A stretch of 23,077 bases of DNA, taken from positions 1 through 23,077 of the forward strand of contig JAHHTN010000028.1 of NCBI GenBank assembly GCA_020024645.1, in the 5' to 3' direction. The DNA is from Faecalimonas sp. (GTDB lineage Bacteria > Bacillota > Clostridia > Lachnospirales > Lachnospiraceae). The notes under the pieces were generated by a model. It saw only the letters and a list, made by a program, of their open reading frames with translations, had not been told where the DNA came from and searched no databases. The position numbers and the translations under genes are program-made. Position 1 is the stretch's first letter, and each line of letters opens with the position of its first letter. Positions 10,001-17,182 of the stretch are shown one piece after another.

Positions 10001-10431
10001 TACCAACAAGGATTCTGAAACTCATATTTTTTTAATTGCTGTATAGGATTCGCACTACCGGAAATAAAAGATGTAACTAAATCCACCTCATTCACACATC
10101 TATATTCTTTAGTTACAGTATCCTGTAAATAATATTCATAAAAGTCCCTATCATTACCTTTATATTCAACTACCCTAGATGTTTTTCTCCCCCATTTCAC
10201 TAAAGATCCTTTAAACAAATGACAATGATCCAACGCAGCTAATGGCGCTTCCTTAACTTCATCTGGAATATATTCAAAATATTTTTTTTGATCAAATGGA
10301 TCTGAAAATTTGATATGAGCTGTTTCATTAAACTCATTTATACTCAATACCTTACCTGTTGCAAATATTCTAGGATCATGCGGATGTTCTCTATCTATTG
10401 GACATCTCACAAACATTCCTTCCTTAATCAC
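7057..10431 (-). CDS. SNF2-type helicase/ATPase, DpdE-like (1124 aa)
   Basis: Swi2/Snf2-family superfamily 2 ATPase. Motif I DEVGLGKTIEA is at residues 197-207, motif Ia ITVPRALIAQW near 225-235, DEVH at 279-282, SATP at 308-311, GGEGRNLQ at 645-652 and motif VI IEQRIGRLDRMGR at 669-681. The first 120 residues look like small beta domains. A highly acidic insert (about 365-405) and a helical region (405-575) split the two RecA-like lobes; a 440-residue C-terminal part is unassigned. The overall plan resembles RapA-like and DpdE proteins. The GTG start is chosen because a run of six G lies seven bases upstream; an ATG five codons inside is possible. It follows the AddB-like gene by 11 bases. 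Likely translocates on duplex DNA. Confidence 0.88.
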   Translation of the reverse strand: MIKEGMFVRCPIDREHPHDPRIFATGKVLSINEFNETAHIKFSDPFDQKKYFEYIPDEVKEAPLAALDHCHLFKGSLVKWGRKTSRVVEYKGNDRDFYEYYLQDTVTKEYRCVNEVDLVTSFISGSANPIQQLKKYEFQNPCWYLGRQIVKDTMNVLDNSILGFKELAGCKIYLKAFQLNTIMQCLQSERCRYMLADEVGLGKTIEACSVLKIYLSNNAEKQVLITVPRALIAQWRTELLFKFGLLEGNDENGNSIKLLPVESLSREDCVVDWDFVIVDEVHNYLDRKGRYGFIHAISRHSENIILLSATPIQQRQEEYLDLLRLILPEKYDDMSIEKFSELVGKQNRISRLTYSLLDEVDSFKNELLPEIETENPHEDEDVQDELEVIEENLNDLADEIDDAKLFELVSDVDTSKEDFGIYDIQVIVSYICDNFQLERNIIRGRRAVLGVYPKNEDGEFAERAVHELTYEISEEKNYYENEAYRQLKEWILSQEGNLEDSNVKDIIQPLIEAFFSSPWAYKARLTELGDKYAIPLDVIKTASRWLEEEETAINNIADVMDDIESHPSRLVNLINHIDQELFGEKIVIFTDQIETFNAYYKVFKDVFGDEVTGFAESINRDKAEVNIYRFQSDPNCKMLICDKSGGEGRNLQIADYVIHLDLPWNINTIEQRIGRLDRMGRNVKKPVTSVVIHSVDSYEEQLFKFWNDGLNVFCQSLSGLEIIMNDINNKITESIKTDFEFGLYRLIPELIKEAEKMRETVQREQIFDTAAMRFRPLYLQLEKLLHNYQFNENKLFAETMMSWASLAGFGELEHGANDGFVAFDEHNFSVRSAQNSFLIPPNWDHYMSKKQNEIAIKAQRGLEEESKKNINHNNRMIMGSFDRQVAIKNDYIHFYAPGDEIFDCIVENAMGSYKGMCTALAAESSVNWKGFIYTYSIEPNERLLLDAGMSLYSLGMFRQYLASAIQVIPVGFSSFSEVPDKTVISEHRRLSQMGYFNRSDSIDHLGRRGKENGFLGISSRYRASNLDWFRSQYSEEKWESLVEQSSQIARKKARTGFQKDSNLLGAKEMIDQILSMKESRKKYYGTEGNESIEELRKQYEVILESLSKPIIRLESACFMWLVKK

Positions 10432-10442
10432 AGTAATCCCCC

Positions 10443-13100
10443 CTATGCCTTTTTGGATTTAAAGGACTCTAAACAAATGTCTTTTTCTGAACATGTTGAA
10501 CACAAAGGATTTAGCATTTTCTTATAAGCAACTTCAAGTAGAGTATTTTCATTAAGTATAGCATTTACCTCTTGTTGTGTAGAATTCTTAAAAATTTCTT
10601 TGGTATCTACTTTTGAAGCTGTATTGATTTTTGCTGTAAGAAAATCTTCTCTTTTAATCATGTGATCAAAATCTTTTTCTTTTAAATTCATAAACTTCCC
10701 ATTAAACAAAGCATACTTTTCGATGTATGCGAAAGCAGTCCTTACAATATCTATTGCTTCTGCATAATTAATAAATACAAACTTTTCTTTAAGATCGTCC
10801 ATTTGAGTATTTAAGTAATCAAATACAATATTCTTAACAAATACTTTTCCTTCAAAGTGTCTTCTAGCTCTGTGTTCTAATACAATTGTTAGATATTTTT
10901 TTAATAAGAACTCATCCTTATATACGCTTTTTCCCTCTATTACTGATTCCATTAAAAATCTATATTTACAAAGTCTGTATCTCATAAGATCATACTGATT
11001 AAACTCATTCATTTTAAATCCTTCAATCTGAATGTAATCAGCCTTTTTCCGATAATCATCTTTTATTTCCGGTTCATATGGTGATACTTTTGCACCTAAT
11101 ATTCTTAATAGATAATATAACTCGGATTCTCCATCTCCTTCATTTTTTATATAGCTTAATTTAATTGCACATTTACTAAATGCTAATCCGTATATCAATG
11201 CATATCGTCTAAAGTTCTTATACTCTAATCTTGATGTTACGAAAACCTGATATTTCCAATCTACTGGTGCCTGTGCAACTTCAAAAAAATTAATGTCTAA
11301 TGGCCATGGAAACTCATCTTTTCTTGTAATACTCATATCTCGATCTGATAAACAAGCAAAATGGTATACTTTATTCTGGTTATTCTGATTTTTTCTTAAA
11401 ACGTCACCATCAATCTGTTCAAAATTTCTAACAATCCAATTTGCACCTTTTCCCTCTGAAGGGATTTGTTGAAGATATAATTGCATCGTTTCTCTTAAAC
11501 AATCAAATGAAGCATTGGCTTCTACATCTTTAACTTCATTTAATCTTTGTAATACTCTTTCTACAATATCCTTAAATTCTGAATCTATCTCTTGAACATC
11601 TAATACTCTCGAAACAAGTACATCGCTGATTTTTTTATAGAATGACTTAAAATCATTTCTTTGGTCACTAAAATCGTCATAAAAGTATTTTGTAATATCA
11701 TTTAATTCTCGTAATGCATTTATCAAAGTATCGATTTCAGAATCGGAGATATCAAAATATTCAACACGTTGAAATTCCAGTTTTTCATTATCATCATCTG
11801 CAATTTCATCTATACGATTTTTCAGTTTCCTCAACTTCTTAATTATTCCTTTTATTGAGGTTTCTTTATCATAATAAAGCTTTGTCTTATCTAATATTGA
11901 AATCAATTCCCCGTGCTTTTGTTCGAGTATAATTCCACAAGATAAACACTCATACAAATCATTTATATCTTTAATACATAATGATTGAGCATCGGGATCC
12001 CACATATTAGTTATTGATAAGAAAAAATGTCCTATCGGATAGTCTAAAAAAGCTCTTTCTCCAAATTGTTCAGGAAAATATATTTTTAAGATACTATTCA
12101 CTTCACTGTTTGCTGCATACAACTGTTCATCCATATAGTACAACGCTGAATGAATGTAGTTATCATCTTTTCTTAATGCTTCTGCTGTTTCAAATTTTTT
12201 TGCAATATATCCAGCAAATTCAGTGGCATTGTCAAACTCCGTCACTTCGATTTTATTTGAAAAGTCAATAACACTTGTATTACCAGTAATTAGTGCTGCT
12301 ATGTTATCTGCAATCTTTCCACCTTCGAAATGTTGAGTATTATTATTCAAATTTTTAGGCGAAAAAATGATTTTTGATTCAAACGAAGAATATACATCCA
12401 ACCATGTTTGATATACATTTTTATAATCAACTTGATAATTGAAAAGAATTACTACTAACTTATATTTGCTTAACTCTTCTATCATTTTTAACATAATAGG
12501 TGTGAATTGATGAATTCCGTGTACTATAATTGAGTCTTTTCTTATTTTTGTAGAATCACATTTTCCTTTAGAAACATCCTGAATAGTATTTTCAATTGCC
12601 GTATCGATTTCCTCTTCTTTAAAACTTTCCTTAATTTTAAAGAACTTGTTATTCGTCAAAATCAATTCCTTATATATTTCAACAATACACTTCTGATCAT
12701 ATGATAATTTTTCATCTCTGATATTAGCCGGATCCATCCCAAGTTCAAACATAGTTCGAACACTTTCAACAACTTCACTTCTATTTCGCTTAAGTGAAGA
12801 TATAATATCTGTATCATCTATATCATTTACTATTGTTGAAAAATCCATACATTCAATCAAATTATCAATAGCTGCTCGTTGACTAATTGTAATTGAATCA
12901 CTCTCCCAATCCTCATATAGTGTATTAATAAATTTTGTTACCGTAGTGAGTTTTCCTTTGTAAAACTCTTTATACTGGTCACATAATCCGTTTACTAATG
13001 TTTGTGATACACACAAATGAAAGCAATTTTGAATAGATGCCCAATACGGTTCCTTATGTATCTCATATGGATTGCTATATGTATATATTGTAATTGCCAT
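10443..13100 (-). CDS. AddB-like protein with iron-sulfur staple but no visible nuclease or Walker A (885 aa)
   Basis: IIVHGIHQFTPIML at residues 191-204 matches the strand-turn pattern of AddB-type inactivated helicase domains. Near the C-terminus, 'YRLCKYRF' (C711) and CSTCSEKDIC (C867, C870, C876) reproduce the AddB/Cas4-type four-cysteine [4Fe-4S] staple; the CxxCxxxxxC spacing is the same as I recall for Bacillus AddB. Unlike AddB (about 1150 aa) there is no GxxGxGKT motif at the N-terminus, and the 155 residues between C711 and C867 contain no GxxDRID or DYKT-like PD-(D/E)XK residues. The gene overlaps the UvrD-like gene by one base (TAATG) with GGAGGT upstream, as in addB/addA pairs though in reversed order. 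Probably a DNA-end-binding scaffold for its partner. Confidence 0.8.
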   Translation of the reverse strand: MAITIYTYSNPYEIHKEPYWASIQNCFHLCVSQTLVNGLCDQYKEFYKGKLTTVTKFINTLYEDWESDSITISQRAAIDNLIECMDFSTIVNDIDDTDIISSLKRNRSEVVESVRTMFELGMDPANIRDEKLSYDQKCIVEIYKELILTNNKFFKIKESFKEEEIDTAIENTIQDVSKGKCDSTKIRKDSIIVHGIHQFTPIMLKMIEELSKYKLVVILFNYQVDYKNVYQTWLDVYSSFESKIIFSPKNLNNNTQHFEGGKIADNIAALITGNTSVIDFSNKIEVTEFDNATEFAGYIAKKFETAEALRKDDNYIHSALYYMDEQLYAANSEVNSILKIYFPEQFGERAFLDYPIGHFFLSITNMWDPDAQSLCIKDINDLYECLSCGIILEQKHGELISILDKTKLYYDKETSIKGIIKKLRKLKNRIDEIADDDNEKLEFQRVEYFDISDSEIDTLINALRELNDITKYFYDDFSDQRNDFKSFYKKISDVLVSRVLDVQEIDSEFKDIVERVLQRLNEVKDVEANASFDCLRETMQLYLQQIPSEGKGANWIVRNFEQIDGDVLRKNQNNQNKVYHFACLSDRDMSITRKDEFPWPLDINFFEVAQAPVDWKYQVFVTSRLEYKNFRRYALIYGLAFSKCAIKLSYIKNEGDGESELYYLLRILGAKVSPYEPEIKDDYRKKADYIQIEGFKMNEFNQYDLMRYRLCKYRFLMESVIEGKSVYKDEFLLKKYLTIVLEHRARRHFEGKVFVKNIVFDYLNTQMDDLKEKFVFINYAEAIDIVRTAFAYIEKYALFNGKFMNLKEKDFDHMIKREDFLTAKINTASKVDTKEIFKNSTQQEVNAILNENTLLEVAYKKMLNPLCSTCSEKDICLESFKSKKA

Positions 13101-16100
13101 TATTCAATAACCTCCATGAAATTCCCCCAGCACTGCTGTACGGTGCTATCTAAATCTTTTACCCATACTAAATTTCGAATCGCTCTTGTTAATGCAACAT
13201 ATAGAATTCTAGATTCTTCTTTCTCTTGTTCCATGGATTCAGTATCAATCATGTAACCATCACTATAGTCCATATTTCCATGACCAGATCCATAACTATA
13301 AATTAATTTACCATTCACACAATTTACACTAAGACCAGAATGATATGTACTAGAAATATCATCAGATGTATAGGGGAGAATTACTGTTCCATATTCAAGA
13401 CCTTTTGACTTATGTATTGTCGTACATATTATACTTACCTCATCTGTTTCAATCTCTTTGCTTCTTGATGCCTCTTCCTGATAAGTAGTTATATTAATTT
13501 TTAAATATTCTCCAATCATATTAACTGTCAAATACTCTCTAGAATATTTTTGTGTTATTTTTTCAAGCAAGCATTCATAATTACTTTTATATTCCAACTG
13601 CAATTCTTTATTGTTAGAATAAGTGCTCCATGGTTTGGCCGCTTCATATATTTCTCTTAATACCACTAAAACCGGTCTTGTTTCAAAATCCGATATTATC
13701 TCATTCCATTTTTTCCCAAGAAGCAGCATGAAATATTCATCCAATATTCTAACTAATTCATCTAATTTTTCTTCCGACTTATATCCATTAAAATTTGACA
13801 ACTGTATTTTCATAGAAACATAGTTTGATTCTATTAAATTAACTAGATAAACCTTATTGCATGGATGTGTAATAGCAAGAACTAGTTTATATAAATCTCT
13901 AGTAGATGGGAGTCTAAACAGATTTCCACCTTCTGTAACTTTAATAACTAACTCTGTATCTTCTGCAGCTTTTACCAAATTTGAAATCTGATAGTTATAT
14001 CTTACTAGGATTGCTATTGTCATTTCCTCTTCACTTAATTTTTTTTGTTTGGAAAGTTTTTCAATTTCTTTTTTTTGAAAACGAATTTCATTGAACAAAT
14101 CTTCAATAAACTTGTCTTTATCTTTACCATGTGTTTCCACTTTTCTAACCAACAGTTCATCTGTGTATTCTTTTATTACTCGACTTTTTAAATGATCTTC
14201 ATCTTCATAAGGAAGCAATTCCTGCGCTCCCATTTCAGTAAAGACCACATCAAATATATCTAGTAATCTTCCATCTGTTCTATAATTCCTATTTAATGAA
14301 TACTCTTTCCATAAGTCACTATTAGCCCCCACCTTCTCAAATGCACTTAATGTAGCGCCTCTAAATCTGTAAATACTTTGTTTAAGATCTCCAACAACAA
14401 ATAATCTACAATCATTTCCAAACACTTTTTGAAGGCCTAGAATTGTTTCTATTTGTACATCATCTGTATCTTGAAATTCATCGATAAAAACATATTTATA
14501 GTTAATTCCGGTACTTCTAATACTGTTATTTTCCACAAACTTATGAATATTTATCATACAATCTCTTAAACTAATCAGATTCTTTTCTTTTAGATCATTT
14601 GCATATTGTATTTCAGATGGAATAACAACACGTTCTATTAATTCATTAAAATAAGGGATTGATCCTATTGGATTTCCTAATGATGATGTATCAACAGATT
14701 TTATATCTATGCTGCGATTGTATAACTGATCACAAAATCCAATTAACATACTTTCTAGTTCATATGATGGAATAGTTAGCTGATGTACAAAATTTGGATT
14801 TTCCTCTGTTTTTTCGCTCAAGTATATATCTAATTTTGAGTGATAAATATTTCTTCGTTCAAATGTTTCACTTGATATTTGACTATCAAAACCGATGCCC
14901 ATTCGCATACATTCTTTACGTAATAGTGAAATTGCAAATTTATGAATTGTAGAAATCTGAATTTGACTCATATCCTGAATCAAATGCATATATTTTTCAT
15001 TAGATGTAAGTACAAAATAATTCATAAACATGCGCTTCAATCTGCTATTCATGTTTTCAGCAGCATCTTTAGTAAATGTAATCATTGCAATATCACTAAC
15101 AATATCGACTACAGCATCTGCAGTTCTATTACACAAATATGCAACTCTAGATACCATAGAATAAGTTTTTCCAGTTCCAGCTCCAGCTGCAACCATAATA
15201 TTGCTAGATGATGGTGCATGTTCTATTTCAAATTGTTGAAAATTAAAAGGTGTCACTTCTGCTAATGACTTCAATAAAGTTTTTTGTCCATCATCAAACA
15301 CACCTTCCTCGATTAGAATCGAATCATTTACATACGATTCAATATTATTAAGGACGTAAACTTCAAAATTAAAAATGGAATACAAATCTTTTAGACTTGA
15401 GTCATCAAATTTTCTGGTTCCAACTACTAAATTTCCCTTTAATGGCGTTAATTTCTTCTTGAATAAAATCTCTTCTACCTTATTCGCCAATAAACACATG
15501 GATTCCCGTGAATCAACAAAAACTATTTCTTTTATTCCCTTAAAATATTCTTCAACGATCTCATCTGCTTTATCATTACTTAATAAGTTTTTTTCAATTC
15601 GCAATCTAGAATATCCTGGATTTAAGTTTTCTTCACTCTCTTTCAAATCAAAGTTAGGTTCAAAATGGTGTCTAATAAGTGCAAAGCGTTTTGCATCTAA
15701 AATATCATGTGGTGTACTCTTGTTAATATTGTAACGCCCCATTAGTTTTTGAAATAATAAAGCAGGGTCTTCTAAATCTTCTTTAAAAATAGTTTCAGTC
15801 TCATCTGAAACAACATCTAACCGTTTTTCCAAGTATTCATTTTTACTAATCATTGGATAACAAACTAAATCCATAACTAATGGATTCATTCCCAGCTCCT
15901 GCTTCAACAAATTAATCATATTAAATCTGTATCCACGCGCTTGTTTTCTTGGACTAGCTTGTGGCTGTTCCTCTCCCGACAAGATTATGGCATCCTCACT
16001 TACAACATTAAATATATTTTGTGGTAACCACCCTTTTACCTCAATAATAAATAATCCAACATTTTCTGCCATTACACAGAAATCATATTCCCACCCCTTG

Positions 16101-16210
16101 ATTGAGCGATTATTATACACTACATATTGTTGTGGAAGATTCTTCGAAAAGTATTCCCACACCTTCTTTTCACCTTCATATTCTGGTAATTTATCAATCA
16201 TTTTAGCCAT
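13100..16210 (-). CDS. NERD nuclease domain fused to UvrD/AddA-like helicase (1036 aa)
   Basis: The N-terminus (about 8-120) is a NERD domain: E14 in 'EGEKKV', D43 in 'WEYDF', and E57/K59 in 'IIEVKGW', the PD-(D/E)XK-like active-site set. A superfamily 1A helicase follows: Q-motif region near 325, Walker A AAGAGTGKTYSM at 341-352, FTKDAAENM near 379, STIHKF at 420-425, Walker B VFIDEFQDT at 574-582, GDLKQSIYRFRGA at 607-619, LNRNYRT at 639-645, TIHKSKGLEY at 931-940 and ILYVALTRA at 1002-1010. The protein ends soon after motif VI, so the C-terminal nuclease of AddA is missing. All ATPase motifs look intact. It starts 19 bases after the regulator gene with GGGG eight bases upstream of the ATG. 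Likely a 3'-5' translocase with its own DNA nuclease. Confidence 0.92.
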   Translation of the reverse strand: MAKMIDKLPEYEGEKKVWEYFSKNLPQQYVVYNNRSIKGWEYDFCVMAENVGLFIIEVKGWLPQNIFNVVSEDAIILSGEEQPQASPRKQARGYRFNMINLLKQELGMNPLVMDLVCYPMISKNEYLEKRLDVVSDETETIFKEDLEDPALLFQKLMGRYNINKSTPHDILDAKRFALIRHHFEPNFDLKESEENLNPGYSRLRIEKNLLSNDKADEIVEEYFKGIKEIVFVDSRESMCLLANKVEEILFKKKLTPLKGNLVVGTRKFDDSSLKDLYSIFNFEVYVLNNIESYVNDSILIEEGVFDDGQKTLLKSLAEVTPFNFQQFEIEHAPSSSNIMVAAGAGTGKTYSMVSRVAYLCNRTADAVVDIVSDIAMITFTKDAAENMNSRLKRMFMNYFVLTSNEKYMHLIQDMSQIQISTIHKFAISLLRKECMRMGIGFDSQISSETFERRNIYHSKLDIYLSEKTEENPNFVHQLTIPSYELESMLIGFCDQLYNRSIDIKSVDTSSLGNPIGSIPYFNELIERVVIPSEIQYANDLKEKNLISLRDCMINIHKFVENNSIRSTGINYKYVFIDEFQDTDDVQIETILGLQKVFGNDCRLFVVGDLKQSIYRFRGATLSAFEKVGANSDLWKEYSLNRNYRTDGRLLDIFDVVFTEMGAQELLPYEDEDHLKSRVIKEYTDELLVRKVETHGKDKDKFIEDLFNEIRFQKKEIEKLSKQKKLSEEEMTIAILVRYNYQISNLVKAAEDTELVIKVTEGGNLFRLPSTRDLYKLVLAITHPCNKVYLVNLIESNYVSMKIQLSNFNGYKSEEKLDELVRILDEYFMLLLGKKWNEIISDFETRPVLVVLREIYEAAKPWSTYSNNKELQLEYKSNYECLLEKITQKYSREYLTVNMIGEYLKINITTYQEEASRSKEIETDEVSIICTTIHKSKGLEYGTVILPYTSDDISSTYHSGLSVNCVNGKLIYSYGSGHGNMDYSDGYMIDTESMEQEKEESRILYVALTRAIRNLVWVKDLDSTVQQCWGNFMEVIE

Positions 16211-16229
16211 ATCTTTATCCCCATAAACT

Positions 16230-16448
16230 TTATTTCATTATTTCTTCATCTGGTAAAACTTCTACAATTTCATCCATAGTACAATTTAGTGCATTACATA
16301 TTTTAGCCATCACGTCCATGGTAACATTTTCATCCTTGGCTAATTTAGTCATAGTACTATTACCTATTGATGCCATTTCCTTTAAGTCTTTCTTTTTCAT
16401 GTCACGATCAATCATCAATTTGAATAATTTCTTATATGATACACCCAT
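16230..16448 (-). CDS. XRE/Cro-type regulator (72 aa), first gene of the helicase operon
   Basis: A compact Cro/C1-type helix-turn-helix protein: the segment KKKDLKEMASIGNSTMTKLA (residues 18-37) gives the two DNA-binding helices, and 'MDVMAKICNALNCTMDEIVEV' supplies the helices that close the domain. There is no effector or dimerization extension, which fits the small HTH_26-like group. The ATG has AGAGGA about five bases upstream. It is the first gene after the extended -10 promoter and 19 bases ahead of the NERD-UvrD gene, so autoregulation of the whole operon is the natural inference. Such small XRE proteins are common first genes of defence operons. Confidence 0.88.
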   Translation of the reverse strand: MGVSYKKLFKLMIDRDMKKKDLKEMASIGNSTMTKLAKDENVTMDVMAKICNALNCTMDEIVEVLPDEEIMK

Positions 16449-16496
16449 TTATTTTCCTCTTTCTTTTAAAGAAACGCATAATAATCTGTTAATTTT

Positions 16497-16505
16497 AGTA
16501 TACCA
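16497..16505 (-). promoter_or_regulatory. Extended -10 promoter of the helicase operon
   Basis: On the minus strand the sequence reads TGGTATACT, an extended -10 element (TG, one base, TATACT) about 50 bases before the regulator's start codon. The -35 position, 17 bases upstream, reads ACCCTC and is poor, as expected where the TG extension compensates. It is the only good -10 in the gap in this direction. Confidence 0.5.
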
Positions 16506-16656
16506 TATATTTCTTATTTGAGGGTGTTTTTCTTGCGGATTGGGTATTTGTTTTTATGGGCTTTTTACATATTCTATAGTTTTTTCACTGTTTTTTCAGC
16601 ATTCTATTCATTTCTGTCCACATCTAAATAGTAGAAGGCTTTCTAAGTAACTAAGA

Positions 16657-16714
16657 GCAAGTTTCGCCTTGGGACCCGATAATTAATTTCATAATTATCT
16701 TGCCCGGCAACTTG
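16657..16714. other. Candidate origin of transfer (oriT) repeats
   Basis: An outer inverted repeat CAAGTT (16658-16663) / AACTTG (16709-16714) encloses GGGACCC and an inner perfect 8-bp inverted repeat GATAATTA (16678-16685) / TAATTATC (16692-16699) with a six-base loop. The region stands some 90 bases before mobC, where MOBP relaxase systems usually carry oriT, and it sits in the only sizeable gap (16449-16804). I cannot identify the nic site with confidence. Confidence 0.5.
16678..16699. repeat. Perfect 8-bp inverted repeat in the oriT candidate
   Basis: GATAATTA and TAATTATC are separated by ATTTCA. No U-tract follows in either direction, so a terminator is unlikely; a relaxase or MobC recognition hairpin is more plausible given the position. 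Confidence 0.6.
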
Positions 16715-16761
16715 TTGAGGATGATGATTCCCCAAACCCTCATTTGGTTCCTTCGTCACGG

Positions 16762-16788
16762 CTTTTGAAAGTCTTCGACTATTCAAAG
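16762..16788 (+). promoter_or_regulatory. Hairpin overlapping the mobC ribosome binding region
   Basis: CTTTTGAAAGTC (16762-16773) and GACTATTCAAAG (16777-16788) pair with two single-base bulges around a three-base loop. The right arm runs into the AAGAAGAGG Shine-Dalgarno of mobC (16786-16794). It could limit mobC translation as an RNA hairpin or be a MobC-binding site in DNA. Confidence 0.4.
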
Positions 16789-16804
16789 AAGAGGTATGCT
16801 ACCT

Positions 16805-17182
16805 ATGGCAAGACCTAAAAAATCTATTCCACCGGTTAAAAACCGTGAAATCAAAATTCGTTTTACTGAAGAGCTTTATGATGTACTTACCAATGATGCA
16901 TTGGCAGCTCATTTACCACGAACTGAGTACATTCGTCAGCTCATTCTCGATCATCATCCTGTCATTAAACAGGAAGTAGTTTTCGACAGCACTGAAGTCC
17001 TAGAAATCTTTCGTGGACTTGGTAACTGTCGTGGTAATCTAAATCAGATTGCAAAACACCTGAATCAAGGTGGCGAACCAGGTGAGCAAGTTCGTAATCA
17101 AGTCATCGATTGCATCTCTGAACTGTATGAGATGCGTGACAAACTTGAAGAAATAGTAGGTGAATATCGTGGCAGTCATTAA
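16805..17182 (+). CDS. mobC: MobC-type relaxosome accessory protein (125 aa)
   Basis: Residues 14-50 (REIKIRFTEELYDVLT...RTEYIRQLIL) form a ribbon-helix-helix-like DNA-binding domain, and residues 72-87 carry the conserved MobC stretch with NLNQIAKHLN, followed by a helical tail. MobC proteins bind oriT and help the relaxase reach the nic site. I chose the ATG at 16805 because GAGG lies ten bases upstream; the ATG at 16796 would be one base from it, too close, though it would add only three residues. The end overlaps the relaxase start by 14 bases, the usual translationally coupled mobC-relaxase arrangement. Confidence 0.9.
   Translation: MARPKKSIPPVKNREIKIRFTEELYDVLTNDALAAHLPRTEYIRQLILDHHPVIKQEVVFDSTEVLEIFRGLGNCRGNLNQIAKHLNQGGEPGEQVRNQVIDCISELYEMRDKLEEIVGEYRGSH

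Larger units (their letters stand above)
48..16448 (-). other. Eight-gene candidate defence operon (XRE, NERD-UvrD, AddB-like, SNF2, RecQ-like, DpdG-like, DpdH-like ATPase, helical protein)
   Basis: Eight genes run in one direction with junctions of 19, -1, 11, -4, 9, -1 and 0 bases, and there is no internal terminator that I can see. Five of them are large proteins of about 800-1120 residues: three helicases, one P-loop ATPase and one AddB-like scaffold. The order SNF2, RecQ-like, winged helix, ATPase matches my memory of the dpdE-F-G-H block of Dpd restriction systems. The first two large genes look like an AddA/AddB pair. Overall role in defence against foreign DNA is an inference from composition and from linkage to a mobilization module; no DNA-modifying enzyme is encoded in the window. 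Confidence 0.75.

Noticed and set aside
15375..15734. Open reading frame of 119 codons on the plus strand
   Set aside because: It is antisense to the NERD-UvrD gene; serine-rich composition is what the complement of Asp/Glu/Lys-rich coding sequence produces.
13100..16210. Housekeeping PcrA/UvrD or true AddA
   Set aside because: The NERD domain at the N-terminus, the missing C-terminal nuclease and the defence-like operon do not fit either gene.
16678..16699. Intrinsic terminator for the inverted repeat in the gap
   Set aside because: The stem is AT-only apart from its ends and has no T-tract on either side; an oriT role is more consistent with its place before mobC.
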